A stretch of 64,000 nt of DNA from Coptis chinensis (lineage: Eukaryota > Streptophyta > Magnoliopsida > Ranunculales > Ranunculaceae): positions 33,374,501 through 33,438,500 of the forward strand of contig CM027379.1 in the NCBI GenBank assembly GCA_015680905.1. Direction: 5' to 3'. The notes below the pieces were generated by a model. That model worked only from the letters and a program-made list of their open reading frames with translations. It made no database searches and was not told the origin of the DNA. A program made the translations under genes and the position numbers. Below are positions 32,609-44,435 of the stretch, one piece after another (the stretch's first letter is position 1; the number at the start of each line of letters is the position of its first letter).

Positions 32609-33475
32609 ATGAAATCTCCTGGAATCATACCGGAGTAGTCCTTTGAAGAATTACTCGAGAGTGACACATATGGGTTCTTGTTCCGCGACATGATTGTGTA
32701 GTTAGGATAGCATCCTCTAATAGTAAGTGCTGATGAATCTTTTTCTCTTGCACTTACTGCTTATTTCTATGATAATTGTAGGTTTTTTTATCGACCAGAT
32801 GGGGAACAAGTGTTCTCTGTCACAATTTATGATGAAACAATAGATTTAAGCAAGTTTTTGTTTGCCTATGCTATTGGACTTTATGTGCCTGCTGCCCAAG
32901 ACTCATGGGGCTATATGTCTGGTAATGTGTACATCTATAATTATGAGAATTTCCATGAGACTTATGGGGTGGGGATTTTTCATGTAGAGGACGAAGGGCA
33001 ATATAACGTAGCCCTTGGTAGCTTGTCCCTTAACTTAGGCACTATTATGTTCTTTATTATGCTGAATATTTTAAGGGAATGGCATTTTTCTTCTGTGAAT
33101 ATCACCACTTGTGACGTCTTCCTTGCTCTAGCTGAGGAACGTATGCTGTATGACATTCCCCAGACCTTAGTGTCTAGTTTAGCACGAGCCCATAGTTTGA
33201 AGCATAAATACCTTCTTAGGCCTGTCTTGGTTTGCCGTATAATGCTATGTTTCTTTCTTGAGTTCTGTACCCGTTTCAAGGATTCGGTTGGGGTTGACAT
33301 TATGCGACCCACCAATTGCATTGTACGCTCTTTACGTGTTATGAATTGGCCAGGGCATCGTCTACAACCTCATAAGGTAGCCCCTTATACCCCATCAGAC
33401 CAAGTAGCGCTTAATAGGTTAGAAAAGGTAGGTGATAAACGGTGTGAGGCCTGGCAAATTATCATGGCTTGGTAG
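32609..33475 (+). pseudogene. 'Putative plant transposon protein'-like ORF of Ath-4
   Basis: From ATG 32609 a frame of 288 codons with three early TAG stops (about 32636, 32699, 32708) and then open to 33475. By comparison with the Ath-5 paralogue at 50740 (IPEQSF; IGW) these stand at Gln and Trp codons, so they look like C-to-T or G-to-A decay. The centre has 'LNLGTIMFFIMLNILREWHFS', nearly the same in Ath-5 ('MGNVMLFILLNIMGDWHFS'), and a C-terminal 'DKRCEAWQIIMAW' matching 'EQQWAEIWQTIIFW'. The family is often annotated as a putative plant transposon protein beside Athila pol; its role is unknown. Only one copy here, against two in Ath-5. Confidence 0.7.
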
Positions 33476-34501
33476 GACACAAAGGAACCTCATTTCTTTA
33501 TAAGAGGGGAGGACAACGCTTAGTGCTGGATATAAGGTAAGTTTTACTTTCTGTTAGTGTTTGATTATGTCCCAAGCAATTTAATTCTTGTTATTCCCAT
33601 AACGGGTGGAACTCATATAGGAGTTTCGTCTGTTTTTCTTTACCTATATTAGTATGTTCTAAATTTGGTTTCCAGGTGCTCTAAAATTTTCACGCATTTC
33701 TATGATATTTTCTATCTTTCTTATTTCTATACTTTGAGGACAAAGCATGTTTTTGTTTGGGGGTGGCATAGAAACTCGCAGAATTTGAGGCACCTATTAG
33801 GATATAAATATGTATAATATGCACCTTTCTTTCTAGTAAAAAATTAGAAAAAATAATAAAAATATAAATAAAAAGTATTTATACTATGCACTTAGGAATA
33901 TTAATATTGTTTCTTTTTTTGTGATGATAGTAGTCTAGAAGTTTCACTTTAGCTCTTAAATTAGAATAGTTTTTAGAAACTTAGGTTAATATGTAGGTAA
34001 TAGTCATTACATCTTTCCATAAATATATTGCATGAGCATCTATGTTTGTATTGGCAGTAAGTTTCTAAAATCTAGGTTAGAATACTTATTCTACAAATCC
34101 TGTGAGAATATAGCCTAAAAGCGTTATATAAGTAAAATATCTAAGTAATGACACAAGGGAGAAGTAAATTCCGAATAGAGAAATCACACATACACTTGCT
34201 TGATCACTATACCATATCCTAAGTGAGAATTTAGGCCTTTTTGGATCGATATAGCTAGAAATTCAAACCTATAAGAAATTATGTTCCGCTAGTCGCTCCT
34301 CTGAACCTTTATTTAGCCTTTTCATAAACAACAAATCCTTTACCCTTTTATAAAAACAAAATAAAAATAAAATCAGCCTACCCATTTTTGAATGAGTTTG
34401 AGAAGTAGGATGAAATGGAGAAAAGAAAATAGAAAGACCTGTGGAAAATCAAGAATTTGTTAGTTGTTTCAAATAAGATTAATAGAATGTTTCCATCCAA
34501 A
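33476..34501 (+). other. Ath-4 3' noncoding block
   Basis: No ORF. Contains an actttgaggacaaagcatg segment followed by TTTGGGGGTGG (33734-33771), and the conserved gtaatgacaca...gagaatttaggc...ggatcgatatagc block (34145-34260), shared with Ath-2 (55865-55985) and Ath-5 (52260-52385). It ends in an A run. Confidence 0.65.
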
Positions 34502-34508
34502 GAAAAAA

Positions 34509-34575
<67 letters not shown>
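34502..34575. repeat. Poly(A) and (TA)n microsatellite
   Basis: About 23 A followed by about 25 TA units. Marks the broken 3' end of Ath-4. Confidence 0.9.
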
Positions 34576-34579
<4 letters not shown>

Positions 34580-34620
34580 GCCGGGGACCTTTCTTGGCAA
34601 CTTTAAATGCCTAAATCAAT
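34576..34620 (+). other. Primer-site-like fragment at a rearranged junction
   Basis: Two copies of attgccgggg (34576 and about 34617) separated by 'acctttcttggcaacttta'. TTGCCGGGGA is the 3' half of the standard tRNA-Asp primer site, absent from the complete primer sites in this window. It joins directly to the middle of a protease gene, so it is a remnant of another leader or filler DNA. Confidence 0.5.
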
Positions 34621-35052
34621 TGCCGGGGTGGATGAATGACTCTTTCCTTTGGCAATCTTTTTGTGGAGGTTAACATATTTAGACTCAAGCATGGACAACT
34701 AGGTTTGCTTGTAGAAGGAGAAGTGAAGTCTATTGAGAGTTTTGTATATCAAATTAGTGCTTCTGACACTTTCCTTCCCATACTAGTAGATACCCCTCTT
34801 AGGGAAGAAGACAAAGATCACAATTTTGACTCCTTGAACTTAACTGAAATAGAGGACGAATTTTCCACCCTACCTTCCAACCATATAAGAGATGAAGTCA
34901 ACCTCACAATGGATGAGATAGATGAATACCACAATTATGTGGATGCAAACAACCTAGATAAGGAATTCAACGAGTTTCTAAGAGCCTGTGACGATCCACG
35001 TGCACCCTCTCCAAAACTACCTAAAGCACCACCCGACCACCATCCACCTTAG
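34621..35052 (+). pseudogene. Ath-2 protease C-terminal part
   Basis: Begins at the post-active-site position ('MTLSFGNLFVEVNIFRL') that follows the INC(R/H)DG turn in the other copies, and continues with the acidic tail typical of this family to 'PPDHHPP' at 35052. The catalytic half is missing. Open throughout. Confidence 0.72.
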
Positions 35053-35400
35053 CTAATCCCTAAAAAATACCAATCATTTACCACCACCTCGATTCCCTCC
35101 CTCCACCTTTTCTAAGACACCTTCAGTTTGCACTAAACCTTATTGTTTCTCCTATGCTTCATGACTTTCTAAACCCATATGGTGAAGAAGTAATACCCAA
35201 GGACAAGCCACCTGACACTTTCTCATTTTTTCCATCCCTTCCTTTTAAAACTTATCCATATCTCAAGAATTTTCCACAATCATTCTTTTCATCACAATCA
35301 TTTACTTGGAGACCCTTTTGTTGGGGGAAAAAAGAAGAAAGTGCATGCTAGATTAGGTTTTTGGTCAATCAGATCTCACTCTCATTCTGCCACGTCACGT
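35053..35400 (+). pseudogene. ORF X of Ath-2, decayed
   Basis: Homologue of 30650-31264. The best-preserved piece is 35154-35351 ('MLHDFLNPYGEEVIPKDKPPD', 'KTYPYLKNFP', 'TWRPFCWGKKEE'). Stops and frameshifts precede and follow it. The shared wording with Ath-4, although the LTRs differ, argues that this ORF was once under selection. Confidence 0.6.
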
Positions 35401-35882
35401 CATTGAAAATCATGGTGTCTTATTCTGTTTGGGGGTGCATTTCATATTAATTATTTATGGAAAGACCCACAACTCTTTAGATTGTTGATATATGGTAAAC
35501 TGCATGTTAATACCTATTTTAGATAAAGTCTCGAGTATCTGATTATAAACAACTCATTTTATTTAGTTGTAATTTTGATTTTCAAAAATAAAACCTATAA
35601 AAATTAAAATTAAGATTAAAAACATAAATATATATTATTAAGTCTAGGGAATCTGACTTTAAAATACCCAAGTTTTGTACAATACCACCTTTCTAGAGTA
35701 TATACCAAACAAAAAATTTCAAACTTTAAAAGTGTTTTCAAATTTTGTTTGGGGGTGGCGTATTTTGGTATTTCATTTCAAAACTTTTTGTCACCCTTTG
35801 CCTATCATGTTCACTCTAGAAGAGTCTAAGTTAGTTAGTTACGTAATTTAATTGTGCTATTGAATTATTTCATGAACCCCCT
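35401..35882 (+). other. Ath-2 3' noncoding region, part 1
   Basis: No ORF. Purine tracts TTTGGGGGTG at about 35431 and 35746; a conserved motif copy at 35641-35672 and a weaker one near 35526-35556. It continues at 55045 after Ath-5. Confidence 0.7.
35878..35882. other. Target site duplication of Ath-5, left
   Basis: cccct; the uninterrupted equivalent (aaccccccttctccc type) is seen in Ath-4 near 31553. Right copy at 55045-55049. Confidence 0.9.
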
Positions 35883-37443
35883 TGATAAGCACCCAAAACT
35901 CTAATATTAGACCCCATAGAGACATAGCAAATTTGTTAATTATGTGTTTAATAATCAAGAAATAATTGCAATTTCGTGCCTTTTGCAGGTTGGAGCTATT
36001 AACATAAAAATAATGATAAAGCCAGCATTTAAGCACGGAATAGAGAGTATACATAAGCTTTCCAATTAAGCCCATGTGAAGCCCAACAAATCCGGACTAA
36101 AGCCCAAATACTCAAATAGTACAGAATTCAGTTAGAAACGGGATTACGTGCACAGAAGCATCAAACTGCCGAAGCTCATATCTCTTGAACCAGGACTCCG
36201 AATGCGACAAGTGAGCTGCTCAGACGATCAGTGCGAAGAACTTTACACATAGGCGGAAAGTTGCAAAAATGCCAAAAGACCGGACCACCACTGGACACTA
36301 CACATGGACCCACTATGCGGGCCCATAATAGTTGATGAGTCATCATGCAAGTCAAGATAAAAGTGCAAATAATTGGTGCAAAATTGACACCTTGCATGTA
36401 ATTAATGAGGTTAGATAAGATTGGGTGCAAATAATTGGTACAAAAGTGACACCTTCCATGTAATTAATGAGATTAGGTGCTAATAGTGAAAACAAAGCAA
36501 GTTGTCACTTTGTTTTGATTTGGTGGATAAGATGGAAATAAATGTGTGTGTGTGATTCACGTAGGATAGGGGGAGAATGCTCTAATATGATAGGAAGAAA
36601 ACAAAAAAAAGGATTCACTCCATTTCACTCCCTTGACTTTTATTTCCTTTTCCCTTCCTTGTTTATTAGTTAGTTTTTAGTTTTTAGTTTTAGGAAAAAG
36701 CTTGTAATAGTGTTAATGGAGAACATGTTTAGTTCTTAATAAAAGTTCATCATTCTCTTTAGGTAATCATGTTGATTTACATTCCTTTCTTATTTCTCTC
36801 TCTTTAACTTATATGCCTTGTAGCCTTCAAACAATCCAAGGATCATGAGCTAAAACCCTCCCAAGGGGAGGGTTAATGATGCTCATGTGAGAATTAGGGT
36901 ACAATTTTAGGATTCCAGAATCACTACTTAGAGACTTAGGTTATATTTTTCATCTTGTCCCAAAATGATAGAGATTAACCAATATCTGATCAACTGTTGT
37001 AAAATAGAACTAGGAGTTGGAATAATATTTCAGAGATGAAATATCATTTCAATTCCATATACTAGCATGATATGTTTAGAGATAGATATATTGTGTTAGG
37101 GATTTGAGATGGTGGTGACCTATTTCTAAAAGACTTGTAACTAGGCTTTGCATGATGAGTAGGATTAGTCCTTCCTTATTTTTCTCTCTCTTTTATTTAA
37201 CTAAAAAAACAAACTTACAAATTTTAGATAACTTATGTAGTAAAAATCTATCTATCAAATCCTTCTCACTTAGTTCTCCAAGGTGTAGATTTCAGTTGTG
37301 ATCATATAGATTCTTGCCTTAGGAGTTAGAATGAAATCCCTACTCTAACTAGAAAAACCGAAAAAAAAATAGTGAGTAAGGAAATATTGAGTTTTTGCAC
37401 GTAGTAAGTAAATTTCTAAAAACACTAAAAAGTGCTAACATCA
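35883..37443 (+). repeat. Ath-5 5' LTR
   Basis: 1561 bases, TGATAAGCACC...CTAACATCA. Two units of a 62-base tandem repeat (36363-36424, 36425-36480). No canonical TATAAA stands out. Primer site two bases downstream. Confidence 0.9.
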
Positions 37444-37445
37444 AA

Positions 37446-37459
37446 TGGCGTCGCTGGCA
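37446..37459 (+). other. Ath-5 primer binding site
   Basis: TGGCGTCGCTGGCA, tRNA-Asp type with mismatches. Confidence 0.75.
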
Positions 37460-38568
37460 TTCTAAAGACCCAAAGACCTGTGCTTGCAAACTAGAATTGC
37501 TCCAAGGGGAAACCCCACTCTCATCCTTTCATTTATTTCATTTTCTTGTGTTTTCTTCATTTTTATTTAAAAAATTTCCCGCATTTTGCTACTGATCTGC
37601 ATACTGCTTTTGGTTGCACTTATAGGTTCCAAATGCTAGGACCTGGAAACTAGGCTACAACAAACACTAAGCTTACTGTGAAAAATTTGGCCTATTGTGC
37701 ACGTTTCTTTTCTTTAGCGGACTTGCGGGACGCTAACAGGTTTTAAATTTTAATAGACTATTGTATGATTCACATGTATGAAGTTATGTCGTAGCATGGA
37801 CTATTATTTGTATATTAGGTTAGAAATATGCATGAATCATTTGAATATGCCTGTGAATATCTATATACAGTTAAGTGACTATGAATTACATCTAAATGTA
37901 TATGTACATGTCCATGGTACTGTTTTGCATTGTTATCTATCTATATATATATAAGTCGCATGTTTAGCATATATATAAATATGGATGGAATATAATTACA
38001 TGTTGGCATATTTAACTTTTGAGTTATACATAGTAATTAAGGTGTGTTTTGGTATTTTGGTCATAACTTTGGCTACGGTTCTCTAAATCACGTGTGTGAG
38101 CTCAATTCGGAAAGATCTCGACGGCGCGCACGCTACCAACACCCAACTACACTTGGTGGAGGTCATTTTCGAGGTCAAAATCTACTGTTTTCCCCTCCAA
38201 AATCATCATTTTAGAAAATTGTCTTGTTTAATAAGTCGATCTTGTCATGAAAGAGGAGAACATTCCAACGAGGGTTAAAATCTGAGTTAGGTAAGTTGTT
38301 TCTAAACCCTACGGGGTGAAGATGCTCTCTATATGATATTCACAATCTCCATGAGTATTGACGAAATCGAATTATTTTGCAATACAATATTCGTATTTTA
38401 GTTTCTGTATAATATGTTGCATGTTTAGGTTACGTCTTTGCCTAGTTGTATATATCCGCATACGTATAGTATCTTCACATGTTATAGTAACTAGATATGT
38501 GATAAAAGTAATTTTACGTATTCTAACTATCTATGCGTAAACACAAATAATCATAATACGTAAATACG
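37460..38568 (+). other. Ath-5 leader, part 1
   Basis: Untranslated, AT-rich. No ORF that I can support. Split by a solo LTR at 38569. Confidence 0.6.
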
Positions 38569-39992
38569 TGTTTATATCAATATTCCTACTCTCAATAATG
38601 AAGTAATATCAGAGAGTCAGGATTCGTTCCACTCTCAATCTATCAAGACTAAATAGAATTCAACTAATCAAACCAAAAGGAACAATGGTGAGAGTGATGT
38701 GTTATGTGAATTATCTATTCTACGATTATACTACGGATTCAATTTATACTAACAAGATACGATAATTTAACTACAGAAATACTAACTAGACTCTATGATA
38801 AGGAATTAGGGGGATTGATTCCACCTCGAATCCAACTTAACAACCTAGCGTAGAATGTTGTATCTCAATTCTCACGTTCTTACGGCGAGAATTTTGAGTT
38901 CTAATCCCTAGTGTTAGAGTGGCATTTCTACCTATACTAACTAGCATGTGAGGTCGTCCACCCATTCTCATGGCTTAAACACGACCTTCTAGAGAGTGGA
39001 ATAGAATCTACAACCAATTCTATACTAACCACTAAGTTTTCATCAAGGCTTCATCAACCCCTCTAATGGAGGTTTTAGCCTTGAGTCATCAAACTAACAT
39101 TTCCCATTGAATCTAAACTAAACATAATATAAAGATTGAAACTTGCTAAATTTAAACCTTAATAGCAATTACTCATGCAAGAATTATTTCAATCTAATAA
39201 AGACAACTATTGAATCTAAGAATTAAACTAATTTAAGTAAAGGAAATGAACAAGATTATCAAGAACACTAATTTATTTATCTAATGAAATCAACAACAAT
39301 AATTTAATACTGAATTTAAGGCAAGAATAAAAACTAATTAATTAATCTAAAACTAGATTTAGAACTAAGGTTTAATGGCTAACATTCTAACCTAATTTAT
39401 TTTCTAACCTAACTATCTACCATTAACAAAGAGCTAAGCTTTTGTTTTTATACATCCAGATCCAAAAATCGTGCATGGGCTTGGAGCCATGCTTTGGGCC
39501 AGAGAATCAGGCCCAAAACCCAATTCTTTCAGTCCAAAAAGGCCTCTTCATCTGCAGTTGGCTTCCACAGACTTTTCGTCCAGTTTTGCTCCTCTGATTG
39601 GGTCAAGGCTTGGACCATTGGAAAGCTCTTTCCGAGCCGGTCGTTTTGACATAAGGTAGGCCCCATTCTGAGGTCTGAGTCCAAAGATATGGTCTTCGGA
39701 AGTTCTGTTGACTTTGTGCACTGTTTCTGCCTGCGTGGACTTTGACTCTTCATCTTTTGACTGGGCTTTACAGAGGCTTTGTCTTTTTTAATCTTGGCCT
39801 TTAATCACATAACTCCTTAGCAACCGACCTTTGCTCCTTTATCTCGCTAAAGTGGCACATTTCTGCACATAATGGACTTTGAAGCCCGAAATGCATAAAA
39901 CATTCGATTATTAACTCTTACTTATTATTCACATAATTGGTCTAAATGTATGATTGTTAAGGGGTTAAAACTACAGTTTTGGGCTCTTATCA
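38569..39992 (-). repeat. Solo LTR, Ath-4 family
   Basis: 1424 bases. On the minus strand it starts TGATAAGAGCCCAAAACTG at 39992, as does the Ath-4 LTR, and ends ...ATAAACA at 38569. Flanks are atacg (38564-38568) and atatg (39993-39997), a 5-base duplication with one C/T difference. No internal element sequence, so it arose by LTR-LTR recombination. Confidence 0.85.
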
Positions 39993-40779
39993 ATATGTAT
40001 GAGTGATTACAACTTATTTGTTAGTGTAGATATCCGTATACGTAATATATATCTACCTATTTGCCTACATATACGTATTACTGATGTGTATTTTGTCAAT
40101 ACGTATCGAAGTATTTATTGATGATGCAACCTTGCCTATTCATATTGCTATACGTATGAGTAGAGTATCTTCACATGCTATTGTATCTAGTAATGTATGA
40201 GTAGGTTGTATTTGCATGATTGTACTTTCTCCCTTGCATAAATTTTAATTTAATTAAAATAAATAAATAAAGTAAAATTGAGGACATTGCATAAATTTTA
40301 AATAATAAATAATAATATTAATCTGTAGTGGCTTTATCCTTTGCATAAATTTTATTTAAAAAAAAATCCCATAAATTTTAATCATATTCCAACGGTGTCT
40401 AGGAAACTGGAAAGATTGAGGTTACTTAATTAGAACGGTGCTTGCACGGAAATCCTCCCTCATATATCTTTCTTGTGACCTGGCTATTGCTTTATGTACA
40501 TGTATTCCTAGCTTTACTACTACGTTAGCAGCAGCTTTGCCCTATGTTGTTCAACTCTAATGCTTCAGATAATAATAAAATTCAAATATTAATAATTTCC
40601 TTCTCTACATCAGATCTAATTTAATACTTGTATGAGATTAAGATTTGGTGCTACTTAAGAAGTTGAACATACCTATCGTAGGAGAAAATACGATAGGCAA
40701 TTGCGTAAGTTCTCACCTAAAAATTGTTCTTCATCTGTTAATAAACTTCATCACGATCCTTTGTCGTCATTATCTTCTT
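39993..40779 (+). other. Ath-5 leader, part 2
   Basis: Noncoding. AT-rich runs near 40240-40370. The part before gag resembles the Ath-2 and Ath-4 pre-gag leaders ('tgtctagaaa', 'cctccctca'). Confidence 0.55.
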
Positions 40780-42210
40780 TCAGTATAGCCGACGAAACTC
40801 CACCAGCTGAGAAACCCCTTTCGACTTCTATACTGCTTTACAGGAAGGACCTTCTTCCTATATCAAACTTGAGGATATTGTCGGCGATTTTCGAATCCCG
40901 CCTAACATTTTTGGATTGTTACCTGTTTATCATGTTCTAGATCATGAGAAACCGTACAATCACCTTAATAGGATTCAACAAGTAGCCACAACATTTCACC
41001 ATCCCGCCGTCTCTACCGAACAACTCTTGCTTAAGTTGTTTCCTTTCACTTTAGCTGATAAAGCGTCAGTTTGGCTAGCAGGCCAACCGCCACAATCCAT
41101 AGATACATGGAATAAACTTGTGCAAGCTTTCATGTTAAATTTTATACTCAAAAGAAAACTACTGAAATGCTTCAGAAAATATAATTCTTTCGTCAAAATT
41201 CTCATGAATCCTTTATGGAAGTATGGAGTCGATATACTGATCTTCTTTTAGAATGTCCTCATCATCAGCTCGATACCATTGTCCTTGTTTGTTCATTCTT
41301 TAATGGACTTTCCGATCATCAAAAAGAAACACTTGATATCATGAACGGCGGTTGCTTCATAGACAAAGGAGCTGCTGAAGCGTATAATTTTCTTGAAAAA
41401 CAAGCAAAACGAGGTACACATTGGGGTAACACTGATTCTTCTAGGTCATCTAAGAATATTGTTACAAAAGCCACATCTATTTTTGAGGTAAAACCTGATA
41501 CTGAATTAAAAAAATTTGATAGAATCCCTCACTAAAAAAGTAGATGCCCTCGCAGTTCAAGTAAACGATCAACTCCCAAAACAAGTCATGAACGTTAACA
41601 CATCCCCTTGTGTTCTTTGTCTCAGTCCTGACCATCCTAATGCTTATTGTCCCTTGTTATATGTCTCCCCTCCCCAACCATCAGAAGACGTATGTGCATT
41701 CAACATTCCTAATGCACCTTGGAGACAACATCCGAATTTCACTTGGCGCCCGACTACACAACAGATGGCTCCTCCAGGTTTCACCAATCCACCTGTTCGA
41801 CCACCCAACAAATTTATTCCATACCGCCCAGGAAATAATCAGCAGTACCAATAAAGTCAAAATCAATTTCAAAGTAATTCCAATGCTAATTATCAAAACA
41901 ATCGCAGCCTTGTTCTCAGCTAATCCCAGTCCAGGCTATAATCAACAACTTTTCAGCAATAATCGTGAACTAGTACCAGTTACACAACCTACGCCACTTG
42001 TTATGGATAGGACAGGTGAGATCTTCTTAGCTTACATGAACCAACAATCTCAAATTTTAACATCTATACAACAATCACTTCAACTATTAGCGCAAGAAAA
42101 GAGTCAGAAAGGCGTGTTTTCTGGACAAGCATTTCCAAACCCTAAGCCAGCAAACACTACCTTTGAACTCACCAATGCTCCTGGTACAAGTACTCCAAAC
42201 CAGGAATAGG
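40780..42210 (+). pseudogene. Ath-5 gag
   Basis: N-terminal part 'PPAEKPLS' near 40795. A frame change precedes 'LLPVYHVLDHEKPYNHLNR' (40916). The Retrotrans_gag block 'FPFTLADKASVWLAGQPPQS' is at about 41040-41100. Breaks follow near 41135 and 41500. The zinc knuckle CVLCLSPDHPNAYC (CX2CX4HX4C) is at about 41611-41652. The C-terminus has the Gln-rich 'ILTSIQQSLQLLAQEKS' and 'KGVFSGQAFPNPKP' that also occur in Ath-4. At least four frame changes. Confidence 0.8.
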
Positions 42211-43427
42211 TGCACGCAATCACTACTCTTTGATCTGGCAAAACTATAGACAATCAAACACGTATGCCAGAGGAGCACCCAAAGGTATCCAGAGGTTCCA
42301 ATGAATATATTCCTAATAATGAACCTACAATTGATACACCAACTCCAACGAAGTCAACAACTAAAAAATTGATAGACGAGTAGGCGGACCCTTATGCCAA
42401 ATTCCATCGTAAGGCACCGTTTCCTGCCCGTTTGGCAAAGAATAAACCAGATGAAAATTTTGATGAAATTCAAGAAACCTTTCAGAATTTGACAATCAAC
42501 TTACCTTTTCTTGATGCCCTCAAACTATTGCCAAAACATGCAAGCTTCTAAAAGATATGTGCACCACAAAAAGGAGAACCAATGTTCCTCAACAAGCGTT
42601 CCTCACCAAATAGTTTCCATCCATCACTGAACACAATGGTATAGTCAAATACAAGGACCCTGGTTGACCAATAGTTCCTTGCACATTATGGGACAAATAT
42701 ACGGCTACTGCACTACTAGACTTAGGAGCTAGTGTGAACTTACTTCCATATTATTTATTCAAGCAACTAGGTCTTCATGAGCTTAAACCTACTACCATGA
42801 CTTTGTAATAAGCAGATCATTCCATTAAGTATCCAAAAGGCATTGTGGAAAATGTCCTTATAAAAGTCCAAGACTTTTACTATTCTGTCAATTTTGTCAT
42901 TTTGGATACGGAAGTTGCATGTGATTCCATTCCAATCATCTTAGGACGTCCGTTCCTAGTGCACAACTACTAATGCTCTCATTAACTATAGGGATGGTTC
43001 CATGACCATGTCCTTTGGAAATCTTTCGGTCAAGGTGAATGTATTCAAGTTGATGAAACAAATTCCAGAGGCTGACATTGAGGGTGAGGTCAACATGGTT
43101 GACAGCCTTATGCAAGAATATTTAACAAATTTTTTTCCTGATGAGGAAGTATACCAATTTCTTTCCTTTGGCGGGTCTAAATTTGATGTTGATGATTATA
43201 CTCAAGAAGTAAACGCGTTATTAGAGTCAATACCACTATTTAACCATACTACCGTGTTGTCCAGCCACGTGGACGATCATCAATCTGTTTTCTCCATGGA
43301 AGAAGACTTTCCTCAAGAATCTTTAATGCCCACGCCTCCCGCCCCTGACTTAAAGCCTCTTCCTTAGAATTTAAAATACGTACATCTTGATGCAGATGGT
43401 AGTCACCCAATTATCATATCATCACAA
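42211..43427 (+). pseudogene. Ath-5 protease and linker
   Basis: Active site LLDLGASVNLLPYYLFKQ at about 42713-42766. Two adjacent TAA stops lie at 42806-42811, the first at the same codon as the Ath-4 stop. 'KYPKGIVENVLIKV', 'FVILDTEV', 'IPIILGRPFL' follow, then a frameshift near 42960. The rest (43002-43367) is the open acidic linker, with a stop at 43366 before RT. Confidence 0.8.
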
Positions 43428-44435
43428 GTGAGTAACGATCAGGAATCCCATTTAATTAATGTCATTGAACAACACTGTTCTACTATTGGATGGTCTCTCG
43501 ATGACATTAAGGGCATTGACCATAGTGTGTGCACCCATCGTATACACCTTGAAGATAATGCGAAGACGTCTCATAAACTGCAACGTTGTCTAAACCCAAC
43601 TATGAAAGATGTGGTACGAGAGGAAGTTTTAAGGTTACTCGATGTAGGTATTATTTACCCTATCTCTGATAGTGTTTGGCAGAGTCCAGCACACGTTGTT
43701 CCCAAGAAGTCTGGCATTACAGTTGTGCGAAATGAGAAAGATGAATGCATATCTGCTCGTATTCCAGTGAAATGGAGAATATGCATCGATTATCGGAGAC
43801 TTAATGTCGTCACTTGTAAGGATCACTTCCCACTTCCCTTCATCGATCAGATACTTGAACAGTTAGCGGGTCATGCATATTACTGTTTTCTTAACGGTTA
43901 TTCAGGATATTTTCAAATAGTCATAGATCTTGCTAATCAAGAAAAAACAACGTTCACCTGTCCATTTGGTACATTTGCATATAAGCGAATGCCTTTCGGC
44001 CTTTGCAATGCACCTGGTACTTTCCAACACTGTATGCTTCACATTTTCAGTGATATGGTTAAACGTTTTATGGAAGTCTTCATGGATGACTTCTCAATAT
44101 ATGGTGATTCTTTCGATATCTGTCTATCAAATCTTGAAAAGGTCTTGACACGTTGTGAAGAGAAAAACCTCGATCTTAATTGGGAAAAATGTCATTTCAT
44201 GGTTGCAAAAGGAATAGTTCTAGGGCATATTGTTTCAAAGGATGGAATCGAAGTCGATAAAGCTAAGAGTGAAAAAATTGCTTCACTTCCTATACCAAAA
44301 ACAGTTCGCGACATTCGTGCATTTTTAGGACACACAGAGTTCTATAGGAGATTTATTCAAGATTTCTCAAAGATTGCTCGACCTTTAACCAATCTCCTGC
44401 TTAAAGATGCCGTCTTTGACTTCACTTTCAATTGA
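43428..44435 (+). pseudogene. Ath-5 reverse transcriptase
   Basis: RNA/DNA-dependent DNA polymerase of the element. Open for 335 codons. Motifs in order: 'DVGIIYPISDSVWQSPAHVVPKK', 'WRICIDYRRLNVVT', 'HFPLPFIDQILEQLAGH', motif A 'YYCFLNGYSGYFQI', 'TFTCPFGTFAYKRMPFGLCN', motif C FMDD (about 44078-44089), 'GIVLGHIVS' and 'IRAFLGHTEFYRRFI'. FMDD and the wording are those of Athila/Tat. Motif A normally has Asp (FLDGYSG); here it is Asn, so catalysis should be lost even though the frame is open. It ends with a TGA at 44433 ahead of the RNase H connection. Confidence 0.88.

Larger units (their letters stand above)
26064..34575 (+). mobile_element. Ath-4: 3'-truncated Athila-like element without RT
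   Basis: 5' LTR, primer site, leader, gag, protease, ORF X, noncoding, 'plant transposon protein'-like ORF and part of the 3' noncoding block. It lacks RT, RNase H, integrase and a 3' LTR: the sequence dissolves into an A run and (TA)n at 34502-34575. The LTR family differs from Ath-2 but equals the solo LTR at 38569-39992 and resembles Ath-7. It sits in the Ath-2 gag. Confidence 0.72.
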
